Part shown: positions 44,566 to 54,438 of the stretch, piece by piece
How the letters are laid out: every line of letters begins with the position of its first letter
Numbering within the stretch: the stretch's first letter is position 1
Source: Mortierella sp. BCC40632
Taxonomy: Eukaryota; Mortierellomycota; Mortierellomycetes; Mortierellales; Mortierellaceae
Reading direction: 5' to 3'
NCBI GenBank assembly: GCA_011634665.1
Contig: WAEK01000008.1
Location: 1,543,501-1,607,500, forward strand
Length of the DNA: 64,000 bases
Position numbers and translations under genes: made by a program
Notes under the pieces: model-generated
Told to the model about the DNA's origin: nothing
What the model saw: only the letters and a program-made list of their open reading frames with translations
Databases searched by the model: none

Positions 44566-44694
44566 CTACTCTCGAGGTGGAAAATTGTTGTTGTCAATGC
44601 CAATAGAGACACACTGAAGACACTCCAGCTCTGGATCTAGATCGGGGCGTACAGCCTGGAACTTGACAACTTTTGCAGGGTATGCGATAACCAC
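44566..44694 (-). CDS. Conserved coding exon in the duplicated unit, copy A
   Basis: 42 codons ending in TAG: VVIAYPAKVVKFQAVRPDLD, PELECLQCVSIGIDNNNFPP. Copy B (49495-49621) keeps the same frame, with one Asn fewer and mostly conservative changes, which argues that it is translated. The exon begins after TTTAAG. No family is recognised. Confidence 0.4.
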   Translation of the reverse strand: MVIAYPAKVVKFQAVRPDLDPELECLQCVSIGIDNNNFPPRE

Positions 44695-45114
44695 GCTTAA
44701 ACATCACCAGGACAATAGCCTTGGAGCTCCCGTCAGACTCCTTCTCGCCTCTCTTGGGTTGAGCGTCGGCAACTAGACCTACAGCTTTATCGTCATAGGT
44801 ATTACCGAGTTCTTCAGTAGTACTAGCTTCTCTATCAAAATCGCTACCTCTCAACTTTCTCCAGAGTTTGATGAGCTGCTTCTATCTGCGTCAGCCTCCG
44901 TATCGTCTCGGTAATCGTTCTGTAGCACTTCACTTCCCGGTGTCGAGAGTTGAGATGTACTAGGGCCTGGAGATATCTGGGCAACTGGAGCAGAGGGTTC
45001 CATTGGCACCTGAGCCATCTGAAAGCTACGAAGGTCCATATTGTTCCTCAAACCATTGTCGTTACTCTTTCCGTCGCACCAACCTCGATACACTGCAAGC
45101 CCTTGCCGTCCTCG

Positions 45115-45148
<34 letters not shown>

Positions 45149-45397
45149 GATGCTGTACCATTTGGGTCATCTTGCTAAGAACGAATGACGATTGGAGTTA
45201 CATTTGTCAGTGTGATCAGTCAATACATTCTCATAAGTAGCACTGATTTGGTTTCTATGATAAAGTCAATGTACATGGTGGAGCCGGGTCAAGGTCGGCA
45301 GGGTGGTAGTGTCAAGTTCCGCGCCACCTCCCCCCTTGCATCGTTTATTCATCTATTGCTTGTCTTCTTCGTTTTCTCAGAGAGAATATGAGCTCGT

Positions 45398-45694
45398 TCA
45401 CACTACGTCCACCCCCTCTTGCCTACCAATGATCCCTTGCAGTTGACCAATGGCTTCATTCACGGCTCCATTATCCTTCACACCGTCCTCTCCGATCATG
45501 CGAGTGATCTCTTTCACAACCACTGCTCTGTTCCGAAGCGTCTTTGATTTCTTGATCTCGTCGTCATAGTCTTTGATAAGTGTATGGTGTTCCTTCCAAA
45601 CATCTAGGACGTTTCTTCTACACTCTTTGATTCGTCTAACACGTTGTTTGAGAGGAACCTTAAGTCTTGAGGGCTTCTCCTGTGACTGAGTTTG
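45398..45694 (-). CDS. C-terminal coding exon of an unrecognised protein (copy A only)
   Basis: An open frame of about 98 codons without an internal ATG near its start, ending in TGA at 45398-45400. The sequence is helical and charged: SRLKVPLKQRVRRIKECRRN, VLDVWKEHHTLIKDYDDEIK, AVVVKEITRMIGEDGV, AVNEAIGQLQGIIGR. A plausible acceptor (ACTCAG) lies near 45685. It sits inside the 1.15 kb block missing from copy B. The long Leu/Pro ORF overlapping it in another frame is not credible. Confidence 0.4.
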   Translation of the reverse strand, partial: QTQSQEKPSRLKVPLKQRVRRIKECRRNVLDVWKEHHTLIKDYDDEIKKSKTLRNRAVVVKEITRMIGEDGVKDNGAVNEAIGQLQGIIGRQEGVDVV

Positions 45695-45849
45695 TTAAGC
45701 TGTGGAGACTGAGAAAGTTGCTGAAGAGAAAAGGGCTGAGAAAGAGAGGATAGAGAAGACGAGGATAGAGAAGGAAAGGGTAGAGAGGGAGAGAGATGAA
45801 AAAGTGAGGATTGAGAGGGAGAGGATTGGGGGGAGAGAGTTGGGATATC

Positions 45850-46015
45850 AGCGAGATGTTAGGGTGATTTATGGTTGTGGACGGGCCTGAGAGAGGTAAT
45901 GGCCCTGCTCTTCTCTCCAATGCACCGGAGGATGAGTGAGCAAGGGATGACTCTGGTTCGGAAAGCTTCACAGGCAGAGGCTGGTGAATACTAGAAAGAT
46001 CGCTTAGAAGAGTGA
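45850..46015 (-). other. Conserved block of the duplication, possible 5' exon, copy A
   Basis: Matches 49622-49785. In copy B it opens with ATG (MSNIRQRLAAVLPKLES) and continues ALSSSDALEKK and PSTTIYRPNISL; copy A has LPVKLSEPESSLAHSSSGAL and TTINHPNISL but no ATG at the same place. The match ends exactly at CATCTCGCT in both copies. Confidence 0.35.
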
Positions 46016-46114
46016 GATGCCTCACGATTGCCGGCGTCTCATGTGCATGCACAGAGCTCTGTTGAAAGGGGTGCGAACGCGAAGGAGGTGAAAAGCTCAA
46101 GGAAAGTCCGGAGT

Positions 46115-46147
<33 letters not shown>

Positions 46148-47370
46148 TAAAACCTCTCAGGTAAAAAGAGCTTGCTGTGAACGATTGCAATCGCTTCCAT
46201 TCGTCAACACTACGATCTGGAGTTATTGTTCTCACTTTTTCTTCTCCTGTCTCATTCACTCCTCCTCCACCTACTTCGAGAAGGAAAGAGAACTTCCCCA
46301 ACGAATGAGTGCAATACCCTCTCACACCTCCATCTTTCCCTTGACCTTCCCTGCGGACCGCCTCACGCACTTTCTCTATCTCTCTGTCTCTCACCCTTCG
46401 TGCATTCCCCTTGTCTGTTATGGATGTCTTTTTACCAACAAACCATGTTTGATTCTGCCTTTTGAATAGGTCTTTCTCTGTACAACAATGCTGATGGTAG
46501 GCATGGTGCCTCTTTATTCGCCTTTCCACCTCGCGATCATTCCAACCTAGCTTATTTTGTGAGGTTGCAAAATAGACGGAATCGGACTTGAACAGTGATA
46601 GTGGAGATGAGTTGAATGTATTTCGAGCACAGCGAACTGACAGGGACAAAGGCGGTTGTGTTTCCTCAATGTTCGAACACTGTTGATCGCAGAAAGACAG
46701 GAGACATTACATGCATATTCACGACAAGGACTGAGTAATTCAAGACAGCGCAATCCATGAGAACGACAAGGGTGTACATCAGAGCGACGAGACCTGTGGA
46801 ACAGTGCGAGACCTTCATTCGGAATGAAAAAAACTTTATCCCGCAAAAAGATGGTGGGACGATGAGAACCAGGCGATTTGGAAGAAATTCTATGGTGAAA
46901 TACCAATGCATGTTCTCGAACCAACAACGGTGTTCATGCCAATGGTAGCCTTCAAAGAGTCTGGACATGGATTAATTATGTGATTATGTCACCATCGAGC
47001 CTTGCTTTTCTACAAGGTATCTTATGTGGTGAAGTAAATACGACTGATCGATCTTCCCCCTTCCTCGGAACCTCTTCCAAGGAACATATAAAATGCGCCT
47101 CTCCTCCCCTACCAATAAAGGACAAGTTCTTTCTCCCCCTTTTTTTCTTCTTCATCCGTTAGTGAATTTTACCATCCAACAGCAGCCCTAGGGTGTGGCT
47201 CTGTAGCGAGATGAATGTCTTATTTTGTTATGGAAACAGTGAGACGCGTTGTGTTTAGTGTCCCCCTCTTCCATGCTGGCAATTCTCTAGGAGGCTTCAC
47301 AAGCCTGTCTGCCAAGCGGTGCGATTCATATCCCTTGGTGCTTGCCATCTACACCGAGATTCATCTCCTT
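46016..47370. other. Spacer between duplication copies, no gene seen
   Basis: T and A runs at 46116-46148, CT-rich stretches, and antisense short frames without motifs. Confidence 0.5.
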
Positions 47371-48162
47371 TGTTTGTTGGGTTGGTTAATTTGTCGTGGT
47401 GGTTGGTACTGATAGAAATGGCCCCCATCATGGCTGGAGTGTTTGATTAGGCGGCCGAAGCTTGTGCTCAATCGACACCCCCCTCTGGACAAGACTCCGA
47501 GAGACCGCTCAGTCCGGTCTTCGCCTTCGTCAATTCCTTTATGGCACAGACTAGAGAGACGATCTTGCATCTTGTGCATGTGCTCTCATTTCATGGAAAG
47601 GGTTGCCATGCTTTTTTGCACAATGCATACTCCTCTGCATATCCTTGCAGTACCTTGGTATTGGAGGATTAGATGAGCCTGCGATAACAGGCGAAATCTA
47701 ATCCGATGTATATGAGTATACAAAGGTAGGTAGAATATAGGTGATATGGCCGTGTCATAATTGCCTACCACTGACAATGTCTATTCTGTGGTCATAGGCT
47801 ATGCTTTCAGTCAGACCATCGCCAATGAGGCAAGCAAGCGAAAAAGAGTGCATGGCATTTATCATTGAGTCTACCAGTGAAAACGCATAGTTTTTATTAA
47901 CAAGAGTTCGTGAAAGACCAATATCTTAAAAGATCAAGCGACTTCAGACATATTACGAATAAGATTTTGTGGAACGATACCGTGTCTTGAGAATGCAAGG
48001 CTTAGGCGGGGCCTATGGAATTGAAAATCGATGTGGTGCCTGAATATTTCTAGAGGTTGGTACCAATTGATGCGAGTGGGAAAAATGCTGAGGAGTCGAG
48101 GATTGAAGGGGATCTGACAGTTGAGAGGGGTCTGACGATTCCCTCACTTCTGTGTAATCTGA

Positions 48163-48928
48163 TCACTTGACCTCCAAGTCCTCGAGAGAATCTTGAGTTG
48201 AAGTGTTTCTGTTACTCTCCTGGTCCAATTTTGCTCTTTGTTTGACGCCATCGGCTCTCCCTCTCCTCTTCCCGATGAAAAATGCGGCAACAACAGCTAT
48301 CACAGCTACTCCTCCAGCCAAGCCGCCAATTAGCCCAGCAGAAGAACTAGATTCTGCGTGTTCTTTAGTTTCAGTGGGTGTGGGCGAACTAATAGATCCT
48401 GTGGGTTTAGGATCACGCGATGTTGTAGGTCTAGAGTCTGGTGTAGACGGGACAGGGGTGTTTGTTGAAATCGTGCTCGGACTCGTACGGCCAGTGATAC
48501 TGAATGAAGTAGAGTAAGAGGGTTGTGGTATTGTCATAAAACGAATAGAATAGTCGTTTCCTGCAGGAATATTACTGGGAAAGTCGATACTTGTGCTGGA
48601 GAGATCCCCAGTGCAGTCTATTGTCCCCAGGGATGCTACAAAGCTGACAGCACTGCCGGGTCCCTGACAAAGGTCGATGGTAACAGAGCGACCGGCTGCT
48701 CCCATGCTAGCGCAGTCTCCAGTCCAACTAATGTACAGTGGTGTTCCACTGGACCAAACAGTTGAAGTTGTTGGATTACTTCAGATACATGAATAGGGCA
48801 ACAAGTGTTAGTTCAAAGTCGGTGATGAAGGAGAGTGCACCAAAAGGGGACAAAACTTACTTAATAGTTAACAGTGCATTGGAAACCGCGACAAGCGAGG
48901 CCGCAAAAATAAGGTGAGTAAGTCTCAT
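48163..48928 (-). CDS. Kre9/Knh1-like secreted single-pass membrane protein, copy B
   Basis: Exons 48928-48861 and 48778-48163, the intron at the same position and phase as copy A; 227 aa. Signal peptide MRLTHLIFAASLVAVSNA, beta domain with STVWSSGTPLYISWTGDCAS, a Cys in GTIDCTG and FPSNIPAGNDYSIRF, Ser/Thr/Pro stalk, TM helix (SAGLIGGLAGGVAVIAVVAA) and a tail ending SLEDLEVK. Domain borders, stalk start and tail are conserved with copy A, while the middle of the beta domain differs at many sites. Both copies keep open frames, so both may be functional. A wall or surface role is inferred from the family. Confidence 0.8.
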
Positions 48929-49027
48929 GGAGTTGAATAGGAGTAGAGTCAAGAGTTTGGTCTAGTTTGGAGTTGAGACAGAAAAAGGGAAGATGTGAAA
49001 GAAAAAGGAAGAGGAAAAAGAGGAAGA

Positions 49028-49231
49028 TTAGATGGGGGACGGTTCAGATGAGAAGATGTCGATGAATCTGATGAATCGGCCTTTCATCGAGGCTCTGAGG
49101 TTTGTGCCACAACGGATTGTTGACTTTGAACTGCAAAGCCCTGGAGACTCCGAGTATTCGAGAAACACCATTCTCCTTGAGCCTTGAGAAGTTTTAGGTT
49201 GACCTCTCTCATTGGTGAGAGTTCGTGGCAT
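49028..49231 (-). pseudogene. Degenerate counterpart of the small membrane protein exon, copy B
   Basis: The last 30 codons match copy A (GTNLRASMKGRFIRFIDIFS, then SEPSPI and stop). Upstream the frame is disturbed: the hydrophobic helix of copy A is replaced by an out-of-frame stretch, and the preceding charged frame holds stops. This copy is probably not functional. Confidence 0.45.
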
Positions 49232-49494
49232 GCCTCCCCGGTCATTGTCGTCACGATTAAGGTCTCATTCTTCTCATGCCTCCCTCTCATCTCTCTTTCT
49301 CATCCTTCTCATTTCATTCCTCGCTACTCTCCTCTCTTCTCACCTTTCCTCTCGCCTTTCTTTTCATCCTCATTCAACTCTTCTTCTTCATCTCTCTCAT
49401 TTGCCTTCCATGCTTTAAAGAGTCCTGAGTTGCTCTACTTTCTTCCGCTCTTCCATATCACTTCTGAAGAAGCCTGAACGATGACATTCAGTCA

Positions 49495-49621
49495 TCAGTT
49501 CCGTTCTTGAGGTGGAAAATTGTTGTCAATGCCAATAGAGACGCACTGAAGATGCTCCAGCTCTGGATCTAGATCGGGGCGTACAGTCTGGAACTTGACA
49601 ACTATTGCAGGATATGCGATA
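49495..49621 (-). CDS. Conserved coding exon in the duplicated unit, copy B
   Basis: Frame-conserved counterpart of 44566-44694: AYPAIVVKFQTVRPDLDPEL, EHLQCVSIGIDNNFPP, then a TGA. Here it directly adjoins the 49622-49785 block, without the 1.15 kb present in copy A. Confidence 0.35.
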
Positions 49622-49785
49622 ACAGCGAGATGTTAGGACGATATATGGTTGTGGACGGATCTAGAAGTGACAAGGGCTCTGTTTTTTTCTCCAATGCATC
49701 AGAAGATGAGAGAGCTAGGGGTGACTCTAGTTTGGGGAGGACCGCAGCCAGACGTTGGCGAATGTTAGACATTTCGCTTGAAAGT

Positions 49786-50474
49786 GACCTCCAACAGCTC
49801 CACAACTTACAGTTACTGTAAAATCTGACTCTTCTTCACAGCAGCCTCCAAACTTCACTATTCAAATCCTCGTCGGCCTCCATGGTCTCTTATGAAGAAA
49901 ATGCAAAAGCCTTGTTCAGTCAACTCGAGAAACTCATCAGTCTACTGCGTGACAAAACATTGGTGGCGATCTGAATAGTATCCTGGTGTACGACTTGAAA
50001 TCCCGCCCGCCGAATGATGGACTCTATTTCTTGCAGTATATTTTCAGCCTGATCCAGACCTTGATGGTACATGTAGGGATTGGGTCAAGTAGTCGGATAA
50101 AGTCATTTATATCAACCTGACGCTGGTTCAAGAGACGGACATTTGGAGCGAAAAGTGAGGTAAAGCCTGTGGAGTGGGATAGCCAAGGCGATTCAAATTG
50201 AAAGAAATAAAAAAAAAAAAAAAAAGCACTTGAGACTGTTTCGTCCCAATTTATTCAATTATTCTTCAGTGGCGGCTCCCTTTTATAGGCCCCCACGTAG
50301 AAATCGTCACTTTTTTATTTTGGATGTCAGCACAATAGAATAAAGAAAGATTACAGACACAGATGGTGTCCTTCCTGCCTCGAGTAATGGGCTATAGTCT
50401 TCGTAAGACTCGACTAGCCTATTCAAAATTTTTTTTTTTTTTTTTTTTTCAAACGATAGGGTCTCTCCCAATCT
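49786..50474. other. Intergenic, one short plus-strand frame
   Basis: A small plus-strand frame near 49881-49973 (MVSYEENAKALFSQLEKLIS) looks like a helical peptide but has no support as a gene. A and T runs lie at about 50208-50225 and 50429-50449. Confidence 0.4.
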
Positions 50475-53400
50475 CTATCTTTGCTTGCTCTTTTGAGCGG
50501 AAAAAGATTCGATAAAGGTAGTAGCTCTAATCTCTTTTGCATTATTAAAAGAAAAGGCAGTGTTTGTATCGTCCAGACTCATTTTGAGTTCTGAGAGTGA
50601 CCATCCAGTCAAAGTACAATCCGACAACTTGAGTTCATACAGTGATTGGAAATCGATCGAGCCCAAAAAAAGATTCCAGGGATTGGACCGAAAGTCAATG
50701 TTCTTCAGCTCAACAAAAATCTTTTGTGAGGGATTCTGTGGAAAAGAGTTGGTAGGAAGGATTCCTAGGAGCCAATCCATCTGTCTCGCCATTTCTTCCA
50801 GAGTCAAGGGGCTGTTGGGCATTGAGACGAGGTCCAAGTGATGATAAATGAAGCAGGAGAGACTAGGGTAGGATCCACTCCTTGTTTCATTGTCCTTTAG
50901 GTGACGAACCCAGTCTGCACCGCTGCTCTTGAGAAGAAGTCTGGTTAAAGATACTTTGGAGAGTTCCAAAAGTTGGCGTAATATCGAAAAGGAGCTAGGA
51001 TCATTGATGTCATAACAATCGATTTCTTGCACTTGCAGCTCTGGAAATAAGGCAATAAGGACTGGTAAGAGACCCGCGCCGTCATACCACTCGAACTGAG
51101 GATCACTGAACCCCCAAATCAGTTGCCTGCCCTCTATCCTGACTTGGATCATTCTGACAGATTTGCCAATTAGTTCGATGGTCCCGTATTGGGAAGCCTC
51201 TAGTGTTACTGATATAATTTGGCCATAATTAAAGCCGACCGAAATTGAGTAGCTGAAAATATAACTTTTCAAAGTGAGGAGTCTGAGTGGATGACGAGAT
51301 TGTTGGATAGTACAGGTTGCTTCTTCTAAGAACTCTGCTTCGCTGTGGTAGTTGGCAGTGTTGACGGTTAGAGTTTCCAATTGCTGATTCTTTGAGAGAA
51401 TGCTTTCCAGACCATATTTAGAAAATGCAATTATATCGGTCTCAAAGTGAGCAGGCTTCATCCTGAACAACCCGCCAAAGTGGTTCCACCAAGAGTCTGA
51501 GTGGAGGTTTCTGGCAGAGAGGTGATTTCGGAGCACTCGATTATCAGCGGAGCCGAATGCATTCTCGGTTCTTGATAGAGAAAGAGTCGCAACCGTATCC
51601 TCCAATTGGATGAGTTTGACTCTTGGTAGTGCATCGAACAGATTAAGAGCATCTTCGGTTGTGCGAAGGTTACATAAAGTTAACTTTAAGTTTTGGAGAG
51701 TAGAGTTGTTGGCTCCTTGAGGAAATTGGCTGATCTTCTTGAAAAAGTCTCGACACAGCAGTAGTTCAAATGACCGGATATGTCCATTTGTCATGATTTC
51801 GATGAGCGGATCAAATCGTTGACCTCTCTTGAGCACAATACTTCCTGAACTTTTGAAGGCAGATGCATCAAGCTTCAATATGTAGACATTGCATAGCCGG
51901 ATCGCTTTCTCCAGCTGTTGAAGATCACCAAAATTAGCATCCCAGTCTAGGCGCACTCGTAGCTCATGAATACCTCGAGCCTTTTGTAAGGCACTATAGA
52001 ATTGCTCTGCCGATGCTAGTGAAAGGGTAGTATCAACTAGTCCTTCAGACTCTTGGAACTCGCCTCCATTTTTCTTAACAATGTCTCGAAGCTGCCTCGT
52101 CGCCGCCTCCTTGTAATTCTCACGGTAGTGGTTGTAGCATACCCACTTGACATGTCCTTCATTGGTCACGGTTCGATAGAGATTTCCAAGAGTCCGAGTT
52201 GTGTCCTTGTTTGATAGAAAAAGTTTCAGTTGCCTCAGATCAGCTCCTTCGATTGCCTCGATCCTGTCAAGCTCGTGGTAGCCATCGGTTCCATTGGATG
52301 GGTCAGCTAATCCCATCTTGGATTCCAGGATAGTGATCGCATCGTCTACAAAGTTTTCGAGGTTCTCTTTAATATTTTTGATGCTCTCCGGGGCATGCCT
52401 GATTTGCTCTGTAATGTCGGCAACTATCGGAGCCTTGACTACTGTAGCCAGTGCAGCTGCTCCATACTTGATGATATGGAGGACTGCCAAGATGTAAGAG
52501 CCAAACTTTTTGAGGAGCTCTGAAGGTCGTTCAACGTCGTAGCCATCGTGTTGTGCTATGTGGATTTTGTGAGGAGTCGATGTCGACTCACCCATGGTAT
52601 GGGAGCCACATTCACAAAGAAAGTAGAGCTTGAAAGGGACGATGAACGGATTGAAGCGATCTCTGAAGCGAGGCTCTCGCGGGAGGATAATGAATAGCCG
52701 AGGAATAGGGTACTCAAGAAGTTCATAGTTCTGAGTGAAGATCGACTTGAGCTGGTCTTGCATGAAGTTCAATTGAACGAGGGTCAGCTTTTGCATATCT
52801 CTCAATTCCTTTTGCAGCTCAACGATTTGTTCCTGCTTCTCGTTCAGCTCGTTTTGCATTGATGCCATTTGGTCTTGTTTGGCAATTACAATCTCCTGTA
52901 GGGCGTTCGACTTGGCAACTTCTGCTGAGAGATCGGCATGATGACTATTTAAAATGTCGATTATCTTGTTACTTTGGCGTGTGTGGATTTCATCAATATC
53001 CCGCAGACTCAAATTGGTGGAGTAATGCAAAGTGCTCATTGTAGACTGAGGGTACCCAGGAGACACATCAACTCCTGGGGCATTTCCTAGTGGATCCAAC
53101 TGTGGATTTTGTTGGCCTGGGTTGACAATGGCAGGGTGGTTGATTTGGTGTGCGAAGTTGCATACATTGGGGGCCTCTGCTGAGCTCCATGGTGAAATTT
53201 GGTGAACTGCCACAATGTCATTGATGTCGCCTAGAGACTGAGGTTTGCCATCGAGTGTCTGGCCTACCACAACTGTACCAAATATCTTATCATGTTGAGT
53301 ATCGACTCTTCTTGAAAGAGCCCTAATTACAGTCAGAGAAAAAGCGCAAAAACTCTGACTGTTATTCGCGGTTGCCGTATCCAAATGTTCCATTGATACC

Positions 53401-53656
53401 AGTCAGCTTTGCCTTTTCAAGAGACTTTCACTCTCCAGTGAGCCAAATGGTTGGTCTCTTACTCTTCATTACTGTCGTGCTCAGGGCCAACTACGTTGCT
53501 ATCCCTGTGGGAATTGGTTGCCCTGGAAAATGTGTGAACAATATGTTCCTTTCGGGTCCCGTTTCGCGAGGCTCTTTTCTCCGATTTTGGATTGATGGGG
53601 GGTTTATTTCGGGCCAGGCCCTGACTTGGATTTTGGAGCTGCCAGTCGTGAGTCAT
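50475..53656 (-). CDS. LRR-like cluster protein 1 (1013 aa), function unknown
   Basis: Exons 53656-53463 and 53322-50475 with a 140-base GT-AG intron in phase 2; total divisible by three. Parts in order: an exon-1 module of 64 residues joined to SRRVDTQHDKIFGTVVV; a linker with GQQNPQLDPLGNAPGVDV; a coiled coil (about 200-245, AKQDQMASMQNELNEKQEQI); a conserved core from about 268 (YPIPRLFIILPREPRFRDRF, FKLYFLCECGSHTM with Cys301 and Cys303, HKIHIAQHDGYDVERP, FGSYILAVLHIIKYG); a bridging region (LRQLKLFLSNKDTTRTLGNL, HVKWVCYNHYREN); then about 500 residues of LRR-like strands (NLKLTLCNLRTTEDALNLFD, LPRVKLIQLED, LFPELQVQEIDCYD). Cys-x-Cys-x2-His and Cys-x2-His hint at metal binding, unproven. 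It could be a receptor-like or scaffolding protein. No enzyme motif or signal peptide is seen. Confidence 0.8.
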
Positions 53657-53996
53657 GAACTGTGAATTTCAGGTGAATGATACGAGGTGTAGAAAGAGTA
53701 AAAGGGCCTCAGGCACTGATGTAAAAGTAACAAAAAAATTGTGAGGGTGAGAGTGAAGATGCTATTGATGACAAGGAGCGGAAGATTCGGGGACAAGGGC
53801 AGAAGTAAATGTTAGGAGAAACAAGATGGCAGAAACGAAAGCTCCGCCAGGGAGAGAAAATTGTGTAAGCGGTCACATTGGGCATGAACATTGTGTAATA
53901 TCGAAAGTAGAAACTTTGATAACAAGAGCCCTCATGGGCAGAATCTATTGGTAGGTAAATTTCATTAATGCAACACAAGCTAGCCGAAACGGTAGT

Positions 53997-54031
<35 letters not shown>

Positions 54032-54438
54032 CAATGCTGCCCCACCAAAGTAGGCCTTGGTTAGAAATTCCTCACGCCAAGACATGCTGAATTTTTCATG
54101 CTGAATACCTAGTAGCTACTTCGACTAGGCTGAATGTCTGCCATGGTACAAGCTGATTCTCCTAGTCTAATACTACAGTGCTCTTTTATGTAGTCGGACT
54201 AAATTATTAACGCAAACCTGTACAGTATCAAGGATGGATTCATGAGTGAGAATAACATAAGACCAATTTAGAAAAGTGGGTAGGTAAAATTTATTCGAGA
54301 ACCCACTGATATTCCAATCGTATATTCTGGACTGAGGTGAGTGTATTATTGGGTAGACTAATCGTCGACACCATGTAAGTAGCCGAGTAAATAGATACAC
54401 AGTGCTTTCTCGGGGCCCTCTCTCCCTCCATCAGTATG
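53657..54438. other. Spacer between LRR-like genes 1 and 2
   Basis: Contains a T run (about 54000-54029); no gene. It presumably holds the promoter of gene 1 and the 3' end of gene 2. Confidence 0.5.

Larger units (their letters stand above)
42635..46015. repeat. Segmental duplication, copy A
   Basis: Collinear with 47371-49785. Shared blocks include GTTGGGT-GGTTAAT at the start, the Kre9-like gene, the 3' exon 44147-44326, exon 44566-44694 and the block 45850-46015. Copy A has about 1.15 kb (44695-45850) absent from copy B. Confidence 0.8.
47371..49785. repeat. Segmental duplication, copy B
   Basis: See copy A (42635-46015). Same gene order and strand, diverged by many substitutions and indels. 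Confidence 0.8.

Noticed and set aside
45660..46649. 329-codon minus-strand ORF
   Set aside because: It is a patchwork of antisense and repeat-derived sequence (poly-Lys from an A run, Leu/Pro repeats from GA repeats) and overlaps a better exon in another frame.
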